Positions 1 to 13,288 of a DNA stretch of 64,000 nt are shown here, one piece after another. The DNA lies in the NCBI RefSeq assembly GCF_000247815.1, contig NC_021681.1, forward strand, positions 19,112,495 through 19,176,494, read 5' to 3'. Both the position numbers and the translations under genes were made by a program. Origin of the DNA: Ficedula albicollis (Eukaryota; Chordata; Aves; Passeriformes; Muscicapidae). Under the pieces are notes generated by a model. The model searched no databases. It was not told the origin of the DNA and saw nothing but the letters and a program-made list of their open reading frames with translations. Positions within the stretch are counted from its first letter, which is position 1; the number at the start of each line of letters is the position of its first letter.

Positions 1-3000
1 GGACCATCCATGGCAGCATTATCTGCATAAAAGAGTCAGTAATTGATTAATAAAATATGAAATAATTTTAGTGTTAATAGGGGCCCCCTGATAAGCTTCA
101 TCATCATCAGTCAACAGGCCAGATTCAGAGACTCAATTAAGCACTCTGATAAATTGGAATCACTGAGACTCTTCTTTAGGACCATATATTATTTTACTAC
201 CTGTTTTGCATGAGGAAAGAAAGAAAAATAAGCTGAACCAGACATATGCTGAGGTTTATGACTCTAAGCAAATTTGGTTTAACCAGGATTCAACACCTGG
301 AATTTGTTTTCTGCAACTGTTTCTAGAAAGCACAAAAAAGGACATGTTCACCTTAATATGACAGAAAGCAAAGGCGAGAATTTTAACCAAATAAAAATGC
401 CACCTATTCCTGTGGTTTTCGAATAGAAAACAATTCAGAGCTATGAGCTCAAAGGTTGAAACACATCCTCTAAACATTCCACTTTTGCCTAAAAGCTTCC
501 ACAGGAAGATTCCTCCTTTGTTCAAGCTGTTTTTTGGAGAGAAGGATGCAGGGGCACAGGTGGTTCACAGGAGGACAGCACATGCCCTCCTTGTGCAGTA
601 GCAGGTTCTGGTCCTTCTGCACAAGTGGGCTCAGCAAGGACTTGACACAAGAACCCTTTCTAAGCCACATGCAAACCACACCATCACCTGCCATTTCATA
701 GCCCCAGTGAGCAAACCACACAGGATGGATTTCTACTGTGGTCAGGATTCAGGGCTTGGCACAAGTGAATTGACCACGATCAATCACAGGACAATGAGCC
801 CAGCAAAAGACAACATCCTTGAGGCAAAAGAAGGAAGAAGGAAGGGCTTAAAAAATGCAGTAGCTTTATGAGAGGAAAAGGCAAGTGCTGGATCTGATCC
901 ACACTCTCTTCTGTGACTTGGGTAAAAGCTTATCCAAGTTTGTATTCTCTCAGAGGTATTCAGGAAGCTTAGGTGCTCTATATAAAACCTGCAGTGTTGT
1001 TTCCACAAAAAAACTTTCAGCAATTCTTCACTTGACATCTCTCCACTCTCAAACAGGAAGGAGTGTTCTCCACATGAGTGCATATGAATATACAAACAGG
1101 AAAACAGGCGGAGACCATAAAGGAAACACCAAAAATGGCAAAAAAGAGAAATTCTTCAAGGAGTACAATGTACAGGACAGTGTACAAACACAGCAAATTG
1201 AAAATCAATTGTAGAAATTATTCACAGAATTGTTCCAATAGATTAAGAAACTCATAGGCTGCTTGCAATTAGAGGTAAATTAAATGAGTGATAATGAGTA
1301 AACCAGCCACTATAAACTCTATTGTTTTTACTGGAAAAGTTGAAAATAGCTCTCAAACATTTTACAAACTGTAATTTGGTAAGCTAAGTATGTTTATGAT
1401 TAGAAAACAGACTTCTCTAATATGGAAATGAAAAGCAGAGCCAAAAGGATAATAGTCCATACAGAGAGGTATTGTCTTAAATTTTGTCTTCATGGCAGCA
1501 GTCACTTGTATATAATCATGAATTCTTCTGCCCATAGCAACTTTGATCCCTGTCTTAGAAAAAAACCAAAACAACTTAAACTTCTTTTCCAGAAAATTCG
1601 AAGTTCGTATTAGAATTCCCCCTGAAGCCAGGGATGCAGGGAGCCCACCATCAGTAAGGCTATGACTGATGGCTCCTACTCCCTCCACAGGAGACAGTGA
1701 CACCTCACACAGCTCCCAAAACCTCAATCCCACACAGGGAAAGTAAACACTTTTAAAGATCTTACCTGAATACTGATTCATCTCAGAATGATGGAGGGAT
1801 TTTATTGCAGCAGTTGTGAGTGTAAGAGCTACTGAAGACAAAACAAATATCTCTGCCTCCCTGCTGTCAGTCAGGCATACCAAAATGAGTAGCATAAACA
1901 TCCCCATTATAGGAAACAAATTTTTGTATATTGATGTTATTTTTTGTATATTGATGTTATTGTTAGTGTCATCATGAAAAGTTAGTCATACAATAAGAAA
2001 ATCAAATCTGTTACATCCAGTCACCATATAATTATAAAATGAATAAAATTTAACTTAAAACAATAATTCTAGGAAAAATTATTTTCTCTTGAGATTAGCT
2101 GACAATCTTAATGACTTATTAAATAAATATGGTGAAAAAGAAATGGGAATCCATCCATTTTATAATACCACTGTCTCTGTGAATCTTGGACTGCTGTTTT
2201 TAAGAAGCATCGAACAGAAATGAACAACAGAAAATGCTTTGCCAAGTTATCAAAAACACTTATATTAAAAAGCCCTATAAAATCTAATCCTGACATCAGT
2301 AGGTTACAACTTTGTATGTCCCCAGGGCACTAAAATAATACTCTTTAGAACAGCAGGTGAACTATTTTAGACTTCAGCTTTGTAGTTCTAACAAGGCTTT
2401 TTAATTTTTTTTTTCCCCTGGGAATTAAGGATGCTAATCACAATCTCCAAATGTGCATTGCTGGGCTGTAAAAATATTAGACCACAAACTGACATGGCAG
2501 CAATGTATTATGCTGCTGTGAAGGAGTCCTAAATAGGAGAAAAACTCAACATTCCAGGCTTGCCATCACAAAGGTCAACATAATTGGCCACATACAGCAA
2601 AATCAACCCCCATGTCTTCCCCTAGCCAAGGCGACTGCTGAGGAAGCCCTGTCTTCCCACTGGGATAAATGATGTCTAAAGCAGGAGGAGCTGGAGGTTT
2701 GGAAATTTTAAAAGTAAATTGTAAGGAACCCTAAAGATGGCATAAAAATATACCCTTAAAGATATTTTAAGATGAGTTAATGGCATTTGGTCTTAATTTT
2801 TAAGTATTATTCCAAGTGTTTGATGCTATTTTTATAGCATTGATGTCTAAATATTGTAATGCATTTCTGAGTGAAATATTTAATAACGTTACTATGGATT
2901 TCAGTAAATACTTGTTTGCCTCTTTAAATATATACTTTCCCTTTTAATAAAATAGAGATCAAAGCTGTTTAAATAAGTCTTATCCTCTTAGACATTAACT

Positions 3001-4726
3001 CCATGTGTTGACTCCATGGAGCATGAGTAGGGTGCTGCATATGCTGTGGATAACTTCTTCCACATGAAAGAAACTTATCCCATCTGGATCTCAGTTAAAT
3101 TTATCCCTGTTAAATTTAAGATTCTATGTTGTCCCATCCTTACTCAGGGTCTTCATAGGAGAAATCAGCTTTATTTTGATGATGAGAATTTTTGTGGCAA
3201 GGGCATAATGTTGTCTCCTGTAATTCCAAGAAAATAGACCTCCTGATGCAAAGATCCTTACAATTCTGTACCACTTAAGTTCTTAATTATTCTTTCCAAT
3301 GTAACCAGCTATACAGGTTAGTAAAAAAAAGGTTTTAAACCCCTCACTATTTAGAGATTTATGTATATATAAAACAAAAGTAAGTATAAAACACCTGAGT
3401 AGCAAGAAGAAAAACATAGTAAAAATGCCTTTCCTGTCAAACTGATTTCGGGAAAAACAAAATTTTAATTAAATTCCAGGGAATACATAGCAAAACATTG
3501 AAAGGCATCAAGAATGAGAGAAAGTAAAATCTGAAAAACAAGAGAGAAGAAAAATGAATGAGACTAAAGGGACTTGTTAAAATTAAAAATATATTACAGT
3601 AACCTTAAAAAAACCACAACAAAAAATACCCAAACACCACACAGACAAAAATACTGAAACCTGCTATAAATTGTTTGCAAAGCTAAAAGTTTACAAGCCA
3701 AATGACACAATTTTTCTAAAGTAGCATCTTAAATTCCAGAAACTGCAATAAGTGACTGTCCCTCAAATGTACAACGATTGAGGCTTCCATACAGGTAATA
3801 TGGAGAATCTGCCAAAGAGCAAATCATGCCACTCTGGTTTAAATTGTCTTCAAAATGATCACTGAATCTATTTCTGATGAAACCACACTCATATTCCATC
3901 AAAATAGTGAGCAAATTATTGGAGAGTTATGACACAGTTTTTAAACTAGGAAGAATCTTTACAAGAATGCATATTTTCACCGTGCTGACATCACCATTAC
4001 ACAGGAACTGTGAGCATGGGGGAGCTCAAAGCACCACTGCAATACCAACATTCTGGTGGACTGTTTCAATGAAGATAAGCCAGTAAGGACAGCACTTCAA
4101 CCTCTATGGAGGAGGCATTTGCTGATTGATTTCTGTGTTAAACTGAATTATATAAAAATGGATTGGACAAATAGACTATTTGCTAGAGCAAAACGAACCA
4201 GAATGTTAATAGAGGGTATTTACATGCATATACATATATACATCTGTATATACCCATCCTAATACAGACCACATCTGTAATTAATACAGTAATCAGCCTT
4301 CTGAGAGCTACCAGCAGAGTCCATTACAGCATGACTATGTTGTACAACACTCCCAGCCAGCTACTTGTGTTACTGAATGAAGCATATATACTAAAAGTGT
4401 ATAAACTAAATGACAGCTTATTTTCTAATATACATCTGCACTAATAAGATGTATTTTGATTATAAATTAATATGCTCATGGCAATTTCAGACCTCCCTTG
4501 TTTGGTATCCTAAACACTGGACACATTCTGGAAGTCATGTCGGATCAGACATAGCATGATCAAGCAGGTCATCTCTAGTCCTTCAAGAATCCTTTCTGCA
4601 GAATTCCCCAGAAGTGTTTTGCTGCAGCTCTGGGACAAGTGGTGGTCAGCTACAAACTGTCTCCAGCTGCAGGCTGGCTAGGCTGGATAGAGAGCAAAGC
4701 ACACACAGGCAAAATATAAGCCAATA
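1..4726. other. Noncoding AT-rich stretch, no gene seen
   Basis: Both strands carry frequent stops and only short open frames. The longest is a 185-codon minus-strand frame at 1362-1919, discussed in the findings. There is a TATA-like string at 979-987, but in this AT-rich DNA it means little alone. No transposon, RNA gene or long repeat was recognised apart from the small duplication listed separately. The stretch is consistent with intergenic or intronic bird DNA. Confidence 0.6.
1921..1960. repeat. Perfect 20-bp tandem duplication
   Basis: Two exact 20-bp copies lie head to tail (1921-1940 and 1941-1960). The unit is T-rich and holds TGTATATTGATG. Exact identity points to a recent slippage or duplication event. 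The repeat starts two bases beyond the start codon of the 1362-1919 minus-strand open frame, so it falls immediately upstream of that frame. Confidence 0.85.
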
Positions 4727-4730
4727 GGGA

Positions 4731-4756
4731 ATTCATCTGCTGGGATGCAGATGAAT
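4731..4756. repeat. Perfect hairpin, copy 1 (10-bp stem, 6-nt loop)
   Basis: The stem arms are ATTCATCTGC (4731-4740) and GCAGATGAAT (4747-4756), around the loop TGGGAT. The arms hold CATCTG and CAGATG, which are E-box (CANNTG) strings in mirror orientation, so the site could bind basic helix-loop-helix proteins. That role is inference only. The hairpin recurs exactly 63 bp downstream. Confidence 0.8.
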
Positions 4757-4793
4757 ACTTAATGTATTTCTTTCTCACGGTGCTTTAGAGGGA

Positions 4794-4819
4794 ATTCATC
4801 TGCTGGGATGCAGATGAAT
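4794..4819. repeat. Perfect hairpin, copy 2
   Basis: This copy has the same 10-bp stem and TGGGAT loop as the hairpin at 4731-4756, made by the 63-bp duplication. Neither stem has changed, although bases elsewhere in the repeat unit differ. Confidence 0.8.
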
Positions 4820-4911
4820 AATTAATGTATTTCTTTCTCACAGTGCTTTAAATTTATTGTACCACCAGTTAATTAAGGTAAATATTTGGGTATAATGAGT
4901 TTGTGTTCTCT

Positions 4912-5500
4912 TGCTGTTGCAGTTTAACCCCACACAGTAGCTGAGCACCACACAACCTCTCATTCCCCTTTTCCTGGTGGGATAGAGGAGAGAATTGGAA
5001 GTGAGAAAACTTGTGAGATGAGATAAAAGCAGTTTAATAAGTCAAAAAAAAAAAAAAAAGAGAAAAAATCATCATCATCATCATCATCGTCCATCATAAT
5101 TTCTTTAATTAATAATAACAATGAAAAGGGTGGGGAACAAAGAGAAAGAAAAATAAAACCCCAAGTGATGGAAAGAGAAACAATTGGTCACCACCACCAG
5201 CCCCCTGCCAACTTCCCCTCTAGCTTAACTGCTGAGCATGATGCCACATGGGCTGGAGTATCCCTTGAAATCAACTGTCCTGGCTGTGCTGCCTCCCCAA
5301 CTCCTGTGCACCCCACCCCAAGCCTGCTCACCAGTGGGATGGGGTGAGGAGCAGGAAAAGCCTTGGCTCTGCACATGCCCTGCTCAGCCATAACTAAAAC
5401 ACTCCTGTATCATCAGCACTGTTTCCAGCAGAATCCAAAGCTCAATCACACACCAGCTATCATGAAGAAAATTAAATCTACTCCAGTCAAAACCATCACA
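4912..5500 (-). mobile_element. Solo LTR of an avian endogenous retrovirus
   Basis: Read on the minus strand, the element starts TGTGATGGTTTTGACTGG at 5500 and ends near CAACAGCA at 4912, giving the TG...CA ends of a retroviral LTR at about 590 bp. The internal sequence matches, from memory, a widespread avian LTR type: an early AATTTTCTTC segment, the AGCCAAGGCTTTTCC segment around 5358, GACAGTTGA around 5275, and a TTATTAAACTGC segment near the 3' end. The last of these supplies an ATTAAA polyadenylation signal at about 5038-5033. No primer-binding site follows the LTR and no gag, pol or env sequence is seen, so this is a solo LTR left by recombination. Target-site duplications are not clear. 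A poly-A run and an (ATC)7 microsatellite lie inside it. The exact family name is uncertain; an ERVL- or ERVK-like group is possible. It has no coding capacity. Confidence 0.85.
5044..5088. repeat. A16 run and (ATC)7 microsatellite inside the LTR
   Basis: Sixteen A residues (5044-5059) are followed by a short A-rich spacer and seven perfect ATC units (5068-5088). Related LTR copies in birds often carry AAT- or ATC-type simple repeats here, so this is probably expansion of a pre-existing low-complexity part of the element. Confidence 0.85.
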
Positions 5501-8500
5501 TGTCTGGTGCAGTCTCCAAGTAATAAATCATGGTTGCAAGTTTCAAGTTGAAAGCTTGTAGGATCAAATGTTCACTAATCCTTCAAAACTACATCTCAAG
5601 ATTTTCCTGTGGATTCTTCAGGAGTCTACAGAGACTAATGAGAATGGAGGAGGGAAATGGGCAGGAACAAAACCCATTAAAAGCATAAAATGCCTTTGAC
5701 ATAAACTGGTGCAAAAGAATAAACAAAGACTAAAAAAGTTGACTATCAAACACAACCTCACCAATGAAAAAGCACATTCCACAACTTCTTTGGAATAGAG
5801 GTTGGATTTATAACTTGTCCGAAAATGACGCATTTGAGGCAAACCAGTGAAGACTAGTGTTGGATTTTCTTGTGAGTCATCTTAGGTCACGTAAGCAGAT
5901 TTTGTTTAACCTAGGCCAAGATTCTTGCTCTCTGTAGCTTGTCTCAATGGCAAGAAGAGATTCAGCTTTACTGCAAGCTGAATATTTGAGAAACACTATA
6001 TCAAACTTTCTTAACACTGCCATAGCTCAATAAATGAATCCTCCAACAAAGACAAAATTTAAGGCAAACTCAGAAAGAAAGTTTCACCCTACTCAACATA
6101 CAGGTTCATTTTGGAGATCAGTCTTTGTCAGGTATCAAAGACTTTATTTAAAAAACAAACAAAATTTAAAATTCAATTGTATTGCAAATATTTCGACCTC
6201 GCATGGGCCACCAGATCCCAGGTTCATCAAGACAACAGAAACATCTTGAAGTCTCTCACATGTTTTATGCCTTTGAAATCAAATGCTGATTCTCTGCTTT
6301 GAGCTCAATAAAGCAGCAGTGGTGAAAATAACCATCCCAGAAGGGAAAATCCATGGATGATCTCTCCATAAGACGAAGGGTGAAGGACCTTGTTGTGTTG
6401 CTGGATCTGAAGTGCTGTCACTAGTAACTACACCTATGAACATCAGTAGCAAAGCCCTAACCCGGCTCTGCCTTAGGCAGATACATGAGGAATGAGAAAA
6501 TATCCTAAGGAGGTGATTTTCTCCCACAGCACATTCGAACAGCGGCACAGAAAAAGATCTCTGACAAAGTCTTGCATTAATTATGGGTAAGATTGGTCAC
6601 TTGATGTAAGAACACAGTGAATTGCCCAGTCTTGATGGGGCAATGCAGCTGCCAGTGGGTAAAAGCAGTGAGATTTAAAATGCCATTTAAACAGGCAATG
6701 AGGGGCTTTTAGGATGTTGCTACAGGCTGGCTTTACCCCCAGCACTCCTGTTGGTATAAAAGCCCTGGACCAGCTATGCAGATGTCAAGTCCCTTTCTGA
6801 ACACCTTTGGAGAGTTGTAAAAGCCTCCTATGTCAAAGAGGCTGAAGGAAACACGTGGCACAGAAAGCTTATGAAAAGTAGATGAGAGGAAACAAGGAAA
6901 GCAGTGGAATAAAACCAAGATCCCCCCTCATCTTACATGCTAAAGAAATAATGTATTTTCTAAATTACGTGAAGAATTGTTTCCATTTTCATATTCTTTA
7001 CCGCGGTTTTTTTTTGGAAGCTACAGAAAATGAGCATAAGAGACAAAAAAGTACTTCGCCCTGCAGGAATACAGAAATTGTAAAAGCACAGGCAGCACTA
7101 CAGAGGAGCAGTGCCATTCACTCACAAAGAATTTTGTGCATGTAGATGGCTGATTAATTGCTGGCCTGCCTAGACGAAGCTGCAACGAGCCAGATACTGT
7201 CAGCATGCCATCTGTTACCATGGAAATGCACAATGTTCCTGTTTCTGACAAACCCTTGAATACTGGATAGATTGTGCCATATGTAAATAAGGCAAATTAG
7301 TTTTCCTATATCTTCCAGACAAGGTTAGACTAAAAGAAAATATATCTGTTTATATACTGTAACCTCCAATATGTGAACTAGGCAAAGCTTGCTTCTCTTT
7401 TTTTCATAAAAATCTCATTCAATCTGTTGTTAGAACTGAAACAGTGTGGACTAGCAGTAAGCAGCATAAAATTAATTCCCAAACAGCAATGTTTACAAAA
7501 GCAATACTTAAAAATATGCATATTCTGTGTGCATACTACATTCACCACGACTGTTGGGGTTTTATTTTCAATTTTTTTTTATTTCTTCCCAGTTGAGACA
7601 ATGTTATTGAAACAATACATAGAAATAAAAAGGGAACTTTCTCATTCTAACAGTGGTATTTGGTGTAGTATGAAGCATTTAAGCAGATTTTTTTAAAGAG
7701 ATTCTATAGATTTTAAACATGGAAAAATTTATTTACTCACATGAATAATAGTAGCTCATTGATAGCTGAGACACATCACATCAGCTAAGCTTCACTAAAT
7801 TCAAAGAACTGTAGTAGTTTGCACATGCTCAAGGTCCAGTGATAAGAGTTTTATAAACTAAAGCTTAACCAGCAACTCCAAAAATTTCATTACTGTATCT
7901 TGAAAATTAAAATGTTCAGTACTTAAGTCTTTGATTAATGTTTTGATTTTACAATTGTACATTAAACTAAAATCGAATAGTTCAAAAGCAGCAAGAAGTG
8001 TGCTCAGCACACTCCCTGGGAGCACAACACACCGTTCAGGGTGGCTATGAGCATCAGGACATATTCTGTTACCTGTACAGATGGTCTTTGAACACGAGCA
8101 CTCAGCAAAACACACCTGACTCACTGTGGCTTTATACTGAAACACATCTATTCCCAGAAGTGTCAGGCTGGAGTAACTATAATCCCCTGCAGTATAAGGC
8201 TTGTGGGTAAGTATAATTTTAATATAAATTAAATTAATACCAGGCATTCTCCCTCTTGCCAGTTTGCTGTGTAAAGTGAGTTGATAAAAAGAAGCACGTC
8301 CACAACATTCCCCCAAGGACAGATATCCCTGGGATAGATTTGAACCCTTCTGAGCCATTAAGTAAATGCAGGTCAAAATTGTTTTAAGACAGTGGACAGG
8401 CGTGCAGTGGTTGTAAGACTGGAGTAGCACCATGGTGTGCCTTAAGGCACTTTCATTTTATGCATTTACATTGTTACTCAGATTTTCTGTTCTCACTATA

Positions 8501-11500
8501 CTTTATAGGGTAACATGACGTACTGATGTACTGCAGACACAGCTGTCTAAATTAGAGTACAGAAATGACACAGGCCCCACAGTATTTAACTTGCTGCATT
8601 GTAAAGGCAGGTTTTAGGGGTTCTTCACCCTCTTGCCAAATTCCTTGTGTGGCTTTCAGCATAGAGACTGACAAATGGTACAACGATACCTGAGCAGAAT
8701 GAACAGGCAGCTGTATATCAATATTTCCCTGATGTGAGAATTAATCAGAAGCTCCAGTAACAATAAGGTTTTCATGTTCATGTTAAAAGCATTGTGCACT
8801 TCAATATATTTTTTACACAGTCCTTTTGTTGCTGTGCAACTTTGCACTGCTATGAAATATGACTTCTAAAAACCAAGCAACTACTTATCAATCTCCAATA
8901 CAAATTTACTCAGAACTTAAAAATAAAGTTTGAACAAACATGCTTTATTCCACACAGTGCCACAGAGCCTGAGTCCCTAATAGTCCAGAACTTCACCAGA
9001 CCAAAACTTGTTAAACCAAAGTATGACATAAAAATAGTAAAAGTTGGCATAAAATATACTCTAGAAGCTAACAAGCCCCATTTTTGCAGAATAAAATTAA
9101 GGTTCATCACTCTCCACAATAGCATTTTTGGGATCCGTGCCAGTTGATTCTCTGACATTGGCTTCTTCCCACAGCAGCATCAATGCCTTGGAATTCTGCC
9201 CTTCTCTCCCTCCCTGGGTGTTTTGAATGGAAGAACATATAGGGGACGTGATACTCATCAATTTAAATCATGCTGCCTGCCCAGGAACAAGAATGAAATT
9301 CAGAATTTGAAGAAAGGAAGATTGATAGGGAGTATGAACATGTAGAATAATTTTGGAAAAAAAAAAGTTATAGGTAAGTAATATTATTCCTTCTTTGAAC
9401 GGCTTCTAAGCAGTCCTACTTAAGAAACAGTGTGAAAACATTCCATGATAGTTTCTCATCTAAGCAAACTGACAATGGCACGCTGTTGAATCAGCAAGCA
9501 GAGTTTGGTTTGCCAAATTGAGCAGCTGAATGAGGTACTATGTGCTATGTTTTGTCAATGTGAGAGCAATGTTCAAATCCTGGAGAAAATTCAATAAGAA
9601 TGAGTCTAGATCACGCCATGTAAATAACTTTTGCCCTGTGATATATGATTTGATGCTGAAAACAAAAAGAGAAATATTAATTTAATTTTTTTTACATATT
9701 GCAAGCAACTTCGCTGTAATCTAATTATTTGCAAAACACATAAGAAAAATTACTTTCCAAATCCTGACCTTATTTACTTAATTTTGTAAGATTTTTCAAT
9801 GCTCGTGAAAATGTACTTTGTTTAATATGAAGTCTGGAAATCACTGACTTATATAAAAATCAGTTATAGACTTATGCAATTATTTAGCATTTAGCTTTTG
9901 GGAATCCATCAAGCATAGATTGCCAGAATTTATCTTGACATGTTCCATTTCTCCTGAATTAAAAATGTTTCTGATTGATTTTATCAGCTTAATTTAGCAA
10001 AGGGACTGGGTGAAGATCTGATATTTCTGCTAAGCCAGCAATGGGTCAGGCTGGGAGAATATAATCAGCTCATCCCTGGTCAGCTGAGTCTCACTCATCC
10101 TCTCAACCATCAGTAGATCTTCCTTTACCAGTCCTTTCCACAGGAGCACACTTAAAACCAAATTCAGGGAATGAACCTTATTTCCCATCAACATCCCTGG
10201 GTGCAGAATGTTTGGATCTCACTCTGGTTGAAGACGAGGTCCTAAGAAGATGAGAACATTAAATTATCAAATCTCAGTGAGAGTAAATAAGGTCATGAAA
10301 TATCAGAAGCCAGTTTTCTCTCTTGTGTCTATAATATTTTAGTTTTCCTGTAATATTTTCTGCTGGAATAAAGATAAAGTCTTGTCGATAGGGCTCTGGG
10401 ATATTCCCTGCATGTGAAGCATCTGACTCACCTCCCTTAAGCAGCACTTTCTCTCTGACATTTGGTAATTGATAACTAGGGGCAAACCACTTTTTAAAAA
10501 TGTCTTAATAGTGATCCCATGCACAATGCTGGCAAACTAAGATTATTTTTGTAGTTTTATTCCAGAGAGAACCTAGGTGACATAAAGCAAATTTTACTAC
10601 CCAAAAATAAGATAAATCAATGCAGTATTTCTTTTTCTTTTTCATTTATCTTATTTCTTAGTCATTGGTTACTCTTGTGATTCTGGGTGAAGGATTTCCT
10701 TTTGGAGACCTCAAGGCATCCACTTTATCTTCTAATTCTTCACTAGGGATAAGTTCAGTTCAAGATTTCTGATATTCCCATATTTATTCTCAAGTCTTTG
10801 TGCTCTTCTTGATTATTTTTACAAATTCATACATGTAGTTTAGCAGATTTTTGTGCCAGATGAAGACAACTAAAATGAATATTCTATATTCACACAGACA
10901 AATATATATATCTTATTGTGTATGCACTACTCTCTGGAAAGGACAGTGATAAGAATGTGGCAAGCTGCTTGGACAGATCTGCCTGGGCACCATATCCACC
11001 CAACAGAGTTCAGACTGTTGCAGCATTCTTTGCTGTAATCAGCTAAATTCAAGGGGAAGCAGGATGAGGATCTATGAAAAAGCTCGTGAGAAATTTCACA
11101 CTGCCTTTGACTCACTTTTAACAATGCCTTTAGTTTTGGATCTGCTCTGTCATGGTACCTAAAACATAAAATCCAAAATCCTAGAAAACCTTAAATAGAA
11201 TCTTAATGCTGATCTGTGGTAAGTCATCATAGCTATTATAATGTTAATAGAGCAATGTCAATTCCTGTCTGATGAAGATTTAACACTTCAACATACCAAG
11301 GCCAGATATAACAACAAAAACATCTAACAACCGTCAGATTTTGCAAATCATTTTCAGTGATAGATCAACAACCACATTAATAGAACTTTGCAATCCAAAT
11401 TTTTAAATGCATTACTCTGTCTGCATCATCCCCACTAAACTGTGACAAGACTCCACAGAGAAGCTCCTCCAAGAACATATTCCAAGTTACTTTTTATTTT

Positions 11501-13288
11501 GTGGTATTTGGTTAAATTATTCACGCTTTCTAATAAGAAAAGTGTCTGACAGTACCTGTAAACATTACTATTAACCAAACTGCAAATGTGCATAAATGCC
11601 ACAAAATGTACCTGCTGCTGTTTCTATTTATTCAGGAAATTTTCATTTTGAGCCTCAGAAATAAATGTGTTCAATCACTACTAGGGGTCCAACAGAGAGG
11701 GGGAAAAATGCAAGAAAACTCCAAGACACAGATTACCCTTTGTGTCTTAGTGCCTGGAAGAATAAATAATATTACCTCCAGTAACAGAGTCACTTGTAAC
11801 TATATGTCAATTTATTTTAGGGTAATATCCAAAAACACCTCCTATAATCTAAAAAAAATTATTTTTAATTCATCTCAAAATGAGAAGCAGGGAAAGCTGA
11901 CAAAGTTTAAGGGAACTGAGCAGCCATCTCCTTAGGAAACACCTTTAGCTACAAGGCACCAGCAGTTTGGCATTGACAGCATTATCTATCTGGTGTTCTT
12001 GGTGATGCTCATAGGGAGCCCTGACATGTCAAGGTGAAGAGCTGATTAAATTTATTATATCCACCTGATCAGTCAAGAAAATCAGTATTGATTACAGAAT
12101 AAGCTTTGCATTGTGATTCCCAGTTTTATCCCAACTTTGTCAGTGACCTCCAGAGTGATTTTGGCAAATTCTCTCCTCTGTTCTCTTTGTCTTATTTGTA
12201 TGCCTATTGACAGTATAAATTCTTTGGGGGTGGGGACATCTCTTCTCTGTTTATACCAGGGACAGCATAACTGATCTCCAACCACAGTTTAGACATCAGC
12301 ATTTCTGTAATAAAAACAGTTTTCTGGACTTTTAGCCCTCCCAGCACCCCTCTGTTTGAAAATGTAACTGAAATTCTGCTCTGGTTTGGTTGCTTTTTAC
12401 CTCTGCCCACACCTCTTACCATCTTCCAACAGCTTTATTATTTTACTGCTTCAAGACTGCAAATGAATCCATAAGCAGGGATATTTAAGGTTGGAAGTGA
12501 ACCATTTACCTAAACTGGTAAGCTGGGTTAACCACTGATAACCACTGGGTTTTACCAACAGGCAGAAACTCTCAGGATGACTGACTGCCAGCTGAGTGAC
12601 AAGGGAGCACATAGACCTTCCAGTTAAATTCAGAACTTTAAAGAGATATACTTGTTGTGTGTTCATTCCCTTCTACTTCACTTTTTGGTATACTAGCATG
12701 GGATAAGACATAATAAGTAAAACCCTCAATATATATAAAAGTCACAAGAATTCAAGAATTAAAATCAGTATACTTTGAAAATACAAAAAAAAAAAAAAAA
12801 CAAACCCAAAAATCAAACAACCCAACAGATAAGTTAAAATAAGGTTCGCCAAATAAAGATATTTTTTTCTAAATTTCAGGTTTTCTTAAAGCCTTTATAC
12901 AGTCTCACCATGCCTGCCCACCATGGCAGCAGCTTTGCTCACATCTTGAAATTATCATGTCGCACAGGAAATATGCAGCTAAAATGCCCAACTGATAAAT
13001 CCTCCAGCCCGTGAAACTAAGAATTAAGGGTAAATCATTAAAATATCTAGGCATCATTAACCCAAATATACCTTTATAACTTTCCATAATCCCATAGCAC
13101 TCAGGGAAAAGAAACATTAGTAAATCTTCAAGTTTTTCAGTCTCCTTAAATTTATTATGACTTTGACGTATTTAGCTCAGTTCCAGTGTTTCCTAATGTA
13201 TGTTAAGTGATAACCATTTTTGTTACCAGCTTAGTGCCAGAAAATTGACTTTGACATCTATTAGCCAGCTATATCTTCAGCTCAGATG
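5501..13288. other. Noncoding stretch, no gene supported
   Basis: The only sizable open frame is a 191-codon minus-strand frame at 7858-8433, with no recognisable domain. Isolated signals include a TATAAAAG box at 6755-6762 in a fairly GC-rich setting, a possible 57-nt exon at 6530-6586 and a strong splice-donor string at 8207-8212. There is a run of 16 A at 12785-12800. None of these adds up to a gene model. No CR1 tail, SINE or RNA gene was seen. Confidence 0.55.
6755..6762 (+). promoter_or_regulatory. TATA-box match in a GC-richer context
   Basis: The string TATAAAAG is flanked by GTTGG and CCCTGG, unlike most TATA-like strings in this window, which sit in AT runs. If real, transcription would start near 6785-6790. 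No start codon with a long frame or clear splice donor follows closely, so a noncoding transcript or a chance match are both possible. Confidence 0.2.

Larger units (their letters stand above)
4727..4850. repeat. 63-bp tandem duplication containing a hairpin
   Basis: Copy 1 spans 4727-4789 and copy 2 spans 4790-4850. They differ at two positions in the aligned part: CTTAAT versus ATTAAT, and CACGG versus CACAG. Each copy contains a perfect inverted repeat, listed separately. The second copy ends about 60 bp before the solo LTR. The low divergence suggests a young duplication, possibly still polymorphic in copy number. Confidence 0.9.

Noticed and set aside
979..987. TATATAAAA string as a promoter
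   Set aside because: AT-rich background produces many such strings, and no donor or exon follows at a suitable distance.
5188..5391. 67-codon minus-strand frame and a plus-strand partner in the same place
   Set aside because: Both lie wholly inside the solo LTR, which is noncoding.
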